NCBI GenBank assembly: GCA_035286125.1
Contig: JAYKIS010000001.1
Coordinates: 11,821 to 75,820 of the forward strand
Source of the DNA: VGJW01 sp035286125
Lineage (GTDB): Bacteria; Cyanobacteriota; Sericytochromatia; S15B-MN24; VGJW01
Reading direction: 5' to 3'
DNA length: 64,000 nucleotides
The first letter of the stretch is position 1. Each line of letters begins with the position of its first letter. The notes under the pieces were generated by a model that was not told the DNA's origin, did not search any database, and saw nothing but the letters and a program-made list of their open reading frames with translations. The position numbers and the translations under genes are program-made. Positions 52,486 to 59,739 of the stretch are shown here, one piece after another.

Positions 52486-54839
52486 GCTGGCGCTGGCCTG
52501 CGGCTTGCCTGCTGGCGGTTTCGGTCGCCCTCCCTGGCTGGGCGGTCGAGGATTCGGTCCTCCGCGCTCCGTCTGCGGCCGTGACCGGACTGTCGCCTGT
52601 CGTCGCACCGGCCATCGTGGTCGGGCCTGCGCCTGCGCCTGTCCCCACGCCCGAGGCCACGCCCGAACCCTTGTCGCCGGTCGAGCGCTACCTGTCGCAG
52701 GGTATGGAAAGGCCCCTTCGTCAGTACGGATTCCATGCGCTGGCCCAGTCGTCATCGTCCGGTGTCGTCAGTGAGGCTGATGTTCCCGAGGACTATCCTC
52801 TGGGGCCCGGGGACCAGATTGTCCTGGATGTGCCCATGCTGGCTGCCCCGCTCGATTCCGTCATTGCCCGGGATGGTTCCGTATTCCTTCCGGGGTCCGG
52901 CCCCGTGAACCTGGCTGGACTGACGATGCAGGCGGCCGAGCAGGCGCTGCGCAAGCGCGCCCGTGGTGCTGCCATCAAGTTGCGACTGGGCCGCCTGCGT
53001 CAGATTACCGTCGTGCTGGCGGGACGCGTGCAGCAGCCCGGGCTCCACGCCGTGCCGGCCGTGACGTCGATGCTGGGCCTGCTCCAGCGGGCCGGGGGTG
53101 TCCAGAAGGCCGGGTCCTTGCGGCGGATCCAGATCCAGCGCGGCGGGCGCAAGGTGGCGACGGTTGACCTCTACGGGCTCCTGCTTGAGGGCCAGGGAGC
53201 CGATGTTCGCCTCTTGCCCGGAGACACCGTCTTCGTGCCCGAGTCGGGGCCGACGGTTGCGGTGGGCGGTGAGGTCCGCGAGCCGGCCATCTACGAGATG
53301 CTGCCCGGCGAGACCCTGGGAAGGGCGCTGGCCCTAGCCGGTGGCGCCTTGCCCGGAGGCTTCCTGCCCGGCGTCTCGCTGCTGCGCTCCGGCCGCGGAG
53401 ACGGCCGTGAGGTCAGGACCTTGGATCTCACGCGTGATGTCGACCGTTCCATGCCGGCCCGCGATGGCGATGTCGTCATGGTGCAGGCCAGCGCGACCGA
53501 GCTGGCCAACGGCGTGGACCTGCGCGGCCATGTCTATCGGCCTGGCCCGCGTGCGTGGACTGCGGGCATGCGGGCATCCGAGGTCCTGGGTGCGCCCGGC
53601 TTGCTCAAGCCTGACGCCTGGCTGGGACATGCCCTGGTCGAACGCGAGCGTGGACGCGACAGGCACCGTGAGGTGCTGTCGTTCGATCTGGGCAAGGCGC
53701 TCGAGCGGGACCCTGCTCACGACGTGGTGCTCGAGGCACGGGATGTGCTCACGATCTATCCCCGGGAGGCCTTCGAGCGCGAGCCCACAGCCCTGGTTGC
53801 CGGTGCCGTGCTGCGACCGGGCAGCTACAGGGTCTATCCGGGCATGCGGCTTTCCCAGCTCATCGAGGCAGCCGGGGGCCTTGCACCGGAGGCCGATCAG
53901 TTCGCGGCCGAACTGACGCGCCGGCGCGTCGACGGCGATGGCCTCGTCAGCGAGCGCGTCACGGTGCGGCCCGGCCTCGCCCTTTCACGCAGGGGTACCG
54001 ATGTCGACGTGCCGGTACTGCGGGACGATGCCTTGCGCATCAAGCAGGTCGAGAATTTCCGCGGCCTGCGCAACGTGGTCGTCCGCGGCGAGGTCGCGCA
54101 ACCGGGTACCTACACCCTGCTCGAGGGGGATACGCTGTCGTCCCTGATCGAGCGGGCCGGAGGCTATCGGAACCGGGCCTTCCTGCCCGGCGCGGTCTTC
54201 ACGCGCGAGATGGTCCGCAAGGTGCAGCGGACGCAGCTGGACAACCTGACACGCAAGCTCGAGGCCGAGGTGGCTGCCGAGGCCAGCAAGGCTGTCTCGG
54301 GCGGCCAGACGGCCGCGTCGGCGCAGGCCGCCAAGCAGGCCCTGATCGCGGCCCTTCGGGCCCAGGACGTCTCGGGTCGCGTGGTCGTCAAGCTGGACGA
54401 CCCCGGCAAGATGCGCACCGCAGGCAACGACCTGTTGCTCGAGGATGGGGACGAGCTGTATGTGCCCCCGCCGAACGAGACGATGACCGTCATCGGCGCG
54501 GTCTACACGCCTTCGGCCGTTACCTACAGGCCCGGCGTGCCCGTCCGCGAGTTGCTGCGGATTGCCGGCGGGGCCACGGCGATGGCCGATATCGACAACC
54601 TGTACGTCGTCCGCGCTGATGGCCGGGTACACGCCATGCCCACGTACCGCGAGGGCTGGTTCCTGCTGTCCCGTGGCCTGATGGACTCCGAAGTCGGTCC
54701 CGGCGATACGCTCGTGCTGCCCGAACGCATCGAACTGCGGGATCCGCTGACAATCTGGACCCAGGTGGCCCAGATCGTCGGCCAGAGCCTGAACTCGGCG
54801 GCGGTCCTCTACGGTATCCTGCGCAACACGGGCAACTAG
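52482..54839 (+). CDS. Polysaccharide export protein with about six SLBB domains
   Basis: 785 residues. A type I signal peptide precedes VEDSV (no lipobox cysteine, unlike E. coli Wza). A Pro-rich stretch then leads to the polysaccharide export domain (about 100-175, DYPLGPGDQIVLDVP). SLBB-type repeats begin near 176, 258, 345, 436, 531 and 667, each with a pattern like VRGEVAQPGTYTLLEGD. Wza-type proteins form the outer-membrane exit channel for capsule or exopolysaccharide. Six SLBB repeats is more than the two or three typical. The upstream partner genes support a secretion role; no tyrosine kinase (Wzc) is seen. Confidence 0.88.
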   Translation: MSWRWPAACLLAVSVALPGWAVEDSVLRAPSAAVTGLSPVVAPAIVVGPAPAPVPTPEATPEPLSPVERYLSQGMERPLRQYGFHALAQSSSSGVVSEADVPEDYPLGPGDQIVLDVPMLAAPLDSVIARDGSVFLPGSGPVNLAGLTMQAAEQALRKRARGAAIKLRLGRLRQITVVLAGRVQQPGLHAVPAVTSMLGLLQRAGGVQKAGSLRRIQIQRGGRKVATVDLYGLLLEGQGADVRLLPGDTVFVPESGPTVAVGGEVREPAIYEMLPGETLGRALALAGGALPGGFLPGVSLLRSGRGDGREVRTLDLTRDVDRSMPARDGDVVMVQASATELANGVDLRGHVYRPGPRAWTAGMRASEVLGAPGLLKPDAWLGHALVERERGRDRHREVLSFDLGKALERDPAHDVVLEARDVLTIYPREAFEREPTALVAGAVLRPGSYRVYPGMRLSQLIEAAGGLAPEADQFAAELTRRRVDGDGLVSERVTVRPGLALSRRGTDVDVPVLRDDALRIKQVENFRGLRNVVVRGEVAQPGTYTLLEGDTLSSLIERAGGYRNRAFLPGAVFTREMVRKVQRTQLDNLTRKLEAEVAAEASKAVSGGQTAASAQAAKQALIAALRAQDVSGRVVVKLDDPGKMRTAGNDLLLEDGDELYVPPPNETMTVIGAVYTPSAVTYRPGVPVRELLRIAGGATAMADIDNLYVVRADGRVHAMPTYREGWFLLSRGLMDSEVGPGDTLVLPERIELRDPLTIWTQVAQIVGQSLNSAAVLYGILRNTGN

Positions 54840-55927
54840 TCCGGGGCGTCGAGACGCTCCAGGAGCCACGCCGGTGCCATGCGCTGGCGCACGTCGCCGA
54901 GGCCCGGCGCCGGCTCTAGCCCGTTGGCCGCCAGATAGCCCGTCGCCGTGTAGGTGTAGGTGAACATGCCCGGCCAGCGGATGCGAATCGGGCGCGGGGG
55001 ATCTGCCGGGCGGGGGCCCAGGTCCAGGCCGATGCCCAGCATCAGGCTGGTCCCATGCAGGTCTGATCGTGCAACGGCGGCTTCGAGCCAGCCTCGCGGG
55101 TAAGTCCGTCGGACCGCCCCGAAAGGTGCGTTGTCTCCCAGGGGAAAGCGGCCCCACCCTGCCTTGAGCGTCAGACCCGTACCCGGCAGATAGGCTTCGC
55201 CCCAGGCCCGCAGTTCTTGCCGGCGCCCTGCGAGCAGTTCCTGCCCGAGACGGCCGCGTAGCGCCAGGGCCCCCCCCAAGGTGTCCCACCCGGCCTCAAC
55301 CCCCGCATGGGGTTGCCAGGTGTCACCCAGGACGCCGGCCGGCCCTCCGCTGGCCAGCCAAGCCACCACTTGCCACGGTCCGAGATCCCTTTTCTGCCAG
55401 CCCAGCAGGCCTCGGACCGGATCCGGGGGGCTGCCGTCGAGCGGCACCTGAACCCGGCCTTCGACCCAGGTTCCCGGGGCGATGGGGACCGAGCCCTCGA
55501 CGCGCAGGAGGGGCGTGATGACGTAGGGATTGAAGCGGATGACGGGGTGGACCGAGAGATCCGGCCGCCACCACGGTTGGCCTTCGTGCTGCCCGGCTGG
55601 CGGCGGCTCGAGGGGGCCCAGGATCTGCCACGAGGCCCCCTTCCTGTCCTGGCGCGATGCACGCCACGAGGCGGCCGTCGTCGAGACGGCACAGGGGACC
55701 TGGCCCAGCAGCATGGGCGCCAGTACCCATGTCGACTCGTCGGGGATCGTTCGGTCCAGTACGTCCGCCACTTCCGCCAGAGCCTGGCGGGGATCGGCAT
55801 GGCGGCGGTCCATCCAGGCCACGAGCCAGCGCGTCCCGTCGACGCGGATACGGACATCCTCGTAGCCCAGGGCGAGCAGTCGGTCCTGCACGAGGACCGA
55901 CTGCGGGACGGGGGCATCCATCGGCAC
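54836..55927 (-). CDS. YjbH-like outer-membrane barrel protein (C-terminal half)
   Basis: 363 residues. The first 80 are an alpha/beta module (VQDRLLALGYEDVRIRVDG) followed by amphipathic strands (PVIRFNPYVITPLLRVEG, GTWVEGRVQVPLDG, YPRGWLEAAVARSDLHG) ending near the C-terminus in strands of a barrel. It recalls the C-terminal part of YjbH, a large exopolysaccharide-related barrel. No signal peptide is apparent from the ATG at 55927. Its stop overlaps the stop of the SLBB gene by four bases (54836-54839), convergent. It diverges from the reductoisomerase-like gene. Confidence 0.55.
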   Translation of the reverse strand: MPMDAPVPQSVLVQDRLLALGYEDVRIRVDGTRWLVAWMDRRHADPRQALAEVADVLDRTIPDESTWVLAPMLLGQVPCAVSTTAASWRASRQDRKGASWQILGPLEPPPAGQHEGQPWWRPDLSVHPVIRFNPYVITPLLRVEGSVPIAPGTWVEGRVQVPLDGSPPDPVRGLLGWQKRDLGPWQVVAWLASGGPAGVLGDTWQPHAGVEAGWDTLGGALALRGRLGQELLAGRRQELRAWGEAYLPGTGLTLKAGWGRFPLGDNAPFGAVRRTYPRGWLEAAVARSDLHGTSLMLGIGLDLGPRPADPPRPIRIRWPGMFTYTYTATGYLAANGLEPAPGLGDVRQRMAPAWLLERLDAPD

Positions 55928-55955
55928 GGGGTGGGCGATGCTACCATGACCCCCG

Positions 55956-56930
55956 ATGACAGGTGACGGGCTTCCTCCGGTGTGGGACGAAGGTGCGGTG
56001 GCGGTCCTCGGCTACGGGGCCCAGGGCAGGGCCCATGCCCTCAACCTGAAGGACAGTGGTGCCGCCGTCCGTATCGGGTTGCACGCAGGCGCTCGGCGGG
56101 CTGAGTCGGCCCGGGCGGATGGCTTCGTGCCCGGCACTGTCCGGGGGGTCATCCCGGGTGCCTCGATGGTGGCCTTGATGGTACCGGATGAGGTCATCCC
56201 CATCGTGCTCGCCCAGGTCGCGGATCTGCTCGAACCCGGCGTGGCTGTGGTGTTGGCCCATGGCTACTCCTACCGCTATGCCGCTGCGCCTTGGCGTGAG
56301 GATCTCGATGCCCTGCTCGTGGCTCCGATGGGCCAGGGCAGGGCGGTGCGTGACGCCTTTTTGGCCGGTGGCGGCGTTCCGGCGTTCCTTGCCGTCCATC
56401 ATGACGCTACCGGCAAGGCGCGAGTGCGTGCCGAGGCCTATGCCCGCGCCCTGGGGGCCCATCGGGCGGGACTGCACTGGGGGACCGTCGCGCAGGAGAC
56501 CGAAGTCGACCTCTTCGCGGAGCAGGCCGTGTTGGTCGGTGGGGTCGAGACGCTCGTGCGCGAGGCCTTCTCGGTCCTGGTCGAGGCCGGTTATCCCGAG
56601 GACGTGGCTTACTTTTCCTGTCTGCACGAGCTGAAGCTGGTCGTCGACCTGATGCACGAGGAGGGGCTGGGCGGCATGGCCCGGCAGATCAGCAACACGG
56701 CGGAATTCGGTGCGCTGCGGGCGCGGGATCAATACGCCCGTGTGCCCGTCCGCGAGGCCATGGAACGCCTGCTGGCCGAAATCCGCGACGGCACCTTCGC
56801 CACAGCATGGTCGGCCGAGGCGGCAGCGGGCTTGCCTCGGCTCGCGGCAGCGCGCGAGGCGACTGCCGCAGCGCCTCTGGAGCGTGTCGGTGAGGCCTTG
56901 CGGGCGCGACTGGCAAGGAACCGGGTGTGA
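55956..56930 (+). CDS. Ketol-acid reductoisomerase homologue with altered active site
   Basis: 324 residues, class I KARI length. The NADPH-binding GYGAQGRAHALNL, the AHG histidine (102), metal-binding ETEVDLFAEQ (181-190), HELKLVVDL (224-232) and ISNTAEFG (245-252) are all present. However, the segment after LVAP reads MGQGRAVR (125-132), where KARIs have KGPGHxVR; the conserved lysine is methionine. The reaction is isomeroreduction of acetolactate in valine and isoleucine synthesis; the lysine loss makes that doubtful. It lies among exopolysaccharide genes, with no other ilv gene near, and is coupled to a YjbH-like gene. Confidence 0.85.
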   Translation: MTGDGLPPVWDEGAVAVLGYGAQGRAHALNLKDSGAAVRIGLHAGARRAESARADGFVPGTVRGVIPGASMVALMVPDEVIPIVLAQVADLLEPGVAVVLAHGYSYRYAAAPWREDLDALLVAPMGQGRAVRDAFLAGGGVPAFLAVHHDATGKARVRAEAYARALGAHRAGLHWGTVAQETEVDLFAEQAVLVGGVETLVREAFSVLVEAGYPEDVAYFSCLHELKLVVDLMHEEGLGGMARQISNTAEFGALRARDQYARVPVREAMERLLAEIRDGTFATAWSAEAAAGLPRLAAAREATAAAPLERVGEALRARLARNRV

Positions 56931-57625
56931 TCGTCCCCGACCAGGACGGGATGGCCTTTGCGGGCTGGACAGGCTTGCTGCGCGTGCCGACGGCGGAGGT
57001 CCGCCCGGATCTTGCCCTGGGGCTGGCCTGGCAAGAGGGCGTGGACCCGCCGCTGCGCTACGCCCTGAACCAGCGGGTCAATCGACACCTCGTGCTTTGC
57101 GTGCCCCTGTGGCCGTGGCTCGAGGTCGGAATCGGGATGCTGCAGGTGCCGGGCTGGATCGACCCTCTCGTGCCGGCCCTGCCCGCAGGAGCCGTCCATC
57201 GGACCAGCCACCTCAAGCTGCGTGCGCCTTGGTCGCCGGGAGGCTGGAGCCTGGCAGCGGGTGTCTTCGATCCGCTGTCGGCCAACGGACTCGTTGGCCT
57301 CGACGGAACGCGCTACGGCATGGGCACGGCCTATGCCGTGGGCACGCGTGTGCTCGGCGCGACGCGATGGACGCTCGGGTGGGCCGTCGGTGACCCCTGG
57401 CGGCCGGGCCAGGCCGCGGCTCCTTGGTGGCCGGGACCCATGGCAGGTCTCGAGCATGCCATCGTGATGCCTCTCGGCCTGCCGGACGTGCGCGTGCTGG
57501 CGGATTGGAACGGCAGGTCCGCCTGGGCTGGCTTGCGCTGGTCTCCTTCCGGCAGCCTGACGTTGCAGGTCGGTGGCGGTGACGGCGTCGTCTCGGCGTC
57601 GTGCGTCGGGCGGGCGCCCCTCTAG
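56927..57625 (+). CDS. YjbH-like outer-membrane protein (N-terminal-half type)
   Basis: 232 residues, GTG overlapping the previous stop as GTGA. The start GMAFAGWTGLLRVPTAEVRP matches the YjbH/GfcD opening (G-x-x-GL-x-x-PTA). Amphipathic strands follow (HLVLCVPLWPWLEVGIGM, TRWTLGWAVGDPW, VRVLADWNGRSAWAGLRW). No signal peptide is seen. With the 363-residue protein upstream, the two appear to split one YjbH-like architecture around the KARI homologue. Cysteine and tryptophan content are ordinary. Confidence 0.6.
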   Translation: MIVPDQDGMAFAGWTGLLRVPTAEVRPDLALGLAWQEGVDPPLRYALNQRVNRHLVLCVPLWPWLEVGIGMLQVPGWIDPLVPALPAGAVHRTSHLKLRAPWSPGGWSLAAGVFDPLSANGLVGLDGTRYGMGTAYAVGTRVLGATRWTLGWAVGDPWRPGQAAAPWWPGPMAGLEHAIVMPLGLPDVRVLADWNGRSAWAGLRWSPSGSLTLQVGGGDGVVSASCVGRAPL

Positions 57626-57665
57626 CCCCGGTTTACCGACCCGAAGGGCAGGGAACGGATCGCCC

Positions 57666-58613
57666 ATGCAGTCCTCCGCCGCAGGCACCTCCTCGACCTC
57701 TTCTCCCCGCCGTGTCCTGGAGGCCCTGAGGCCCGCGGTGGTCGGCCACGACGAGGCACTGTCGCATGTCGTGGCGGCCCTGCTGGCCGGGGGGCACATC
57801 CTGCTCGAGGACGTGCCCGGCGTCGGCAAGACCCTGATTGCAAGGACCCTGGCCCAGGTCGTGGGCGGTGAATTCAAGCGAGTCCAGTCCAGCCCGGACC
57901 TGATGCCGTCGGACATCACGGGCACGCATGTCTTCCAGCCGGCGGAGGGCACGTTCCGATTCATGCCGGGGCCCGTCTTCGCGAACATTCTCCTGGCCGA
58001 CGAGATCAACCGGGCCTCCCCGAGGACCCAGGCCGCCCTCCTGGAGGCGATGGAGGAGGGGGCCGTCACCGTCGACGGGGTCCGGCATCCCTTGCCCCGT
58101 CCGTTCCTGGTGGTCGCGACGCAGAATCCCGTCGAGTTCCAGGGCACCTTTCCCCTCCCCGAGGCGCAGCTGGATCGCTTCGCGCTCAACCTGACGCTGG
58201 GCTATCCCGATCCCGAGGACGAGGTGCGTCTGCTCTCAGGCGTCTGGGCGCGTCAGGAGCAGCCGGCACTGGCCGAGCCCGTGGGGCTCGAGACCCTCTT
58301 GGCCTGGCAGGAGCAGGTCCGGGCGGTCCACGTCGATCCGTCGTTGCAGGCGTATGTCGTCCGGGTGCTGGGCGCCACGCGCGACCATCCCAGGGTCCTG
58401 CTGGGTGTCAGTCCGCGTGGCGGCCTCGTGTGGCAACGCCTGGCGCAGGCGCGCGCCCTGCTGGAGGGACGCGACCACGTGGTGCCGGGCGATCTCACGG
58501 CCATGGCGCCGCTGTGCCTGAATCATCGGCTCGTGCTTTCGGGACGTTCCGGCCGCGCCGTGCGTCAGGAGGTCCTGGACGACCTGCTGACGGCCGTGGC
58601 GGTCCCGCTCTGA
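57666..58613 (+). CDS. MoxR-family AAA+ ATPase
   Basis: 315 residues. Walker A EDVPGVGKTLIARTL (near 48-62), Walker B ANILLADEINRASPRTQAALL and LVVATQNPVEFQGTFPLPEAQLDRF are classic MoxR. These chaperone-like ATPases act with von Willebrand and DUF58 proteins. The ATG at 57666 gives a typical N-terminus. It precedes a DUF58 gene and a TgpA-type gene, the widely shared moxR-DUF58-TgpA set. A regulatory function on envelope enzymes is inferred. Confidence 0.93.
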   Translation: MQSSAAGTSSTSSPRRVLEALRPAVVGHDEALSHVVAALLAGGHILLEDVPGVGKTLIARTLAQVVGGEFKRVQSSPDLMPSDITGTHVFQPAEGTFRFMPGPVFANILLADEINRASPRTQAALLEAMEEGAVTVDGVRHPLPRPFLVVATQNPVEFQGTFPLPEAQLDRFALNLTLGYPDPEDEVRLLSGVWARQEQPALAEPVGLETLLAWQEQVRAVHVDPSLQAYVVRVLGATRDHPRVLLGVSPRGGLVWQRLAQARALLEGRDHVVPGDLTAMAPLCLNHRLVLSGRSGRAVRQEVLDDLLTAVAVPL

Positions 58614-58632
58614 GCCGCGTCAGGGCATCCCG

Positions 58633-59739
58633 GTGACGGCGCGCGCCTTAGTCCTTGCCATGGTGGCCCTTGCCACCCTGCTGTCGGCCGTCAATGTCCA
58701 GGCCGGATGGCTCTTCGTGCTGGGCGGCCTTTTCCTCGGGGCGCTCATGCTCTCGCTGGCGGGCAGCTACTGGGCGCTCAGGGGGGTGCGGGCCGAGGTG
58801 CGCCATGAGGGCCGCGCCATGCGGGGGGAAGCCCTCGCCTGTCAGGTGCATCTCCGCCATTCGGGTCGCTGGCCGCGTTGGTTCCTGGCCGTGGGTGGGC
58901 CACCGATCGGGCCGGTCATCCGGGGGCCCGGATTTCTTTTCCGGATTCGGCCGCTCACGTGGTCGTGTGCCATCCTGCCCGAGTTGCCCCCGCGTGCCGA
59001 GGCCACGATCGAGCTGGACCTGCCCGCGCCCCGTCGCGGCGTGCATGAGCCTCCGGCGGTCTGGGTCCAGGCTTCCGTGCTGGGCTTCCTGTTCTGGCGT
59101 CGCAGGGCCGCCTCCGTCCACCCCGTCCGCGTTGTGCCCCGTATTCATCCCCTGCGCCGCTTGCCGTGGTTCCGGGCTGCCGGCGCGACGGGCGACGATC
59201 ATCCGCAGGCTCGCACCGTGCCCGAAGGCGAGCTTGTCCGCGGGACCCGCGACTACCGGCCCGGGGATCCCCTGCGGGCCATCCATTGGCGAGGTACGGC
59301 CCGACGCAATCGACTGGTGGTCAAGGAGACCGAAGGTCTTGCACCTTCCGGCGGGGCTTGCCTGATCCTGGACCTTGCGGGCCACGAGCCGGACACCTTC
59401 GAGCACGCGCTCGAGGTGGCGGCCTCGTTGCTGGCGCACTGGAACGCCCAGGGCATCTTCACGCGGCTGGTCGTGCCCGAGGGTATCCTCGAGGGGGATC
59501 TGTTCGATCTGCTCGACAGGCTGGCCGGACTCGAGCCCGGGGAAGCTTCGCTGGCACCTGTGCTCAGTCAGGTGGATCCCGCCGGAGCCGTCGTCGTGTC
59601 GCGCCGTGCCGCGGGCTGGGGCGCTCTGGCCTCGGCATGGGTCCATGTGGGGCGGGCGGATGAGCCGGTGCCGGCGGGGGCCGTGGGGTGTCCGGTCGGC
59701 GCCGATCCGGGCGAGGCCCTGGCGGAAGTGCGCGGATGA
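58633..59739 (+). CDS. DUF58 domain membrane protein
   Basis: 368 residues, GTG start. Two N-terminal membrane segments (ALVLAMVALATLLSAV, LFVLGGLFLGALMLSLAG). The DUF58 signature RDYRPGDPLRAIHWRGTARRNRLVVKE lies near 215-240 (given as REGELVRGTRDYRPGD-type in the family). A von Willebrand-like fold follows (ACLILDLAGHE). It works with MoxR and precedes the transglutaminase-like protein, overlapping it by ATGA. Confidence 0.9.
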   Translation: MTARALVLAMVALATLLSAVNVQAGWLFVLGGLFLGALMLSLAGSYWALRGVRAEVRHEGRAMRGEALACQVHLRHSGRWPRWFLAVGGPPIGPVIRGPGFLFRIRPLTWSCAILPELPPRAEATIELDLPAPRRGVHEPPAVWVQASVLGFLFWRRRAASVHPVRVVPRIHPLRRLPWFRAAGATGDDHPQARTVPEGELVRGTRDYRPGDPLRAIHWRGTARRNRLVVKETEGLAPSGGACLILDLAGHEPDTFEHALEVAASLLAHWNAQGIFTRLVVPEGILEGDLFDLLDRLAGLEPGEASLAPVLSQVDPAGAVVVSRRAAGWGALASAWVHVGRADEPVPAGAVGCPVGADPGEALAEVRG

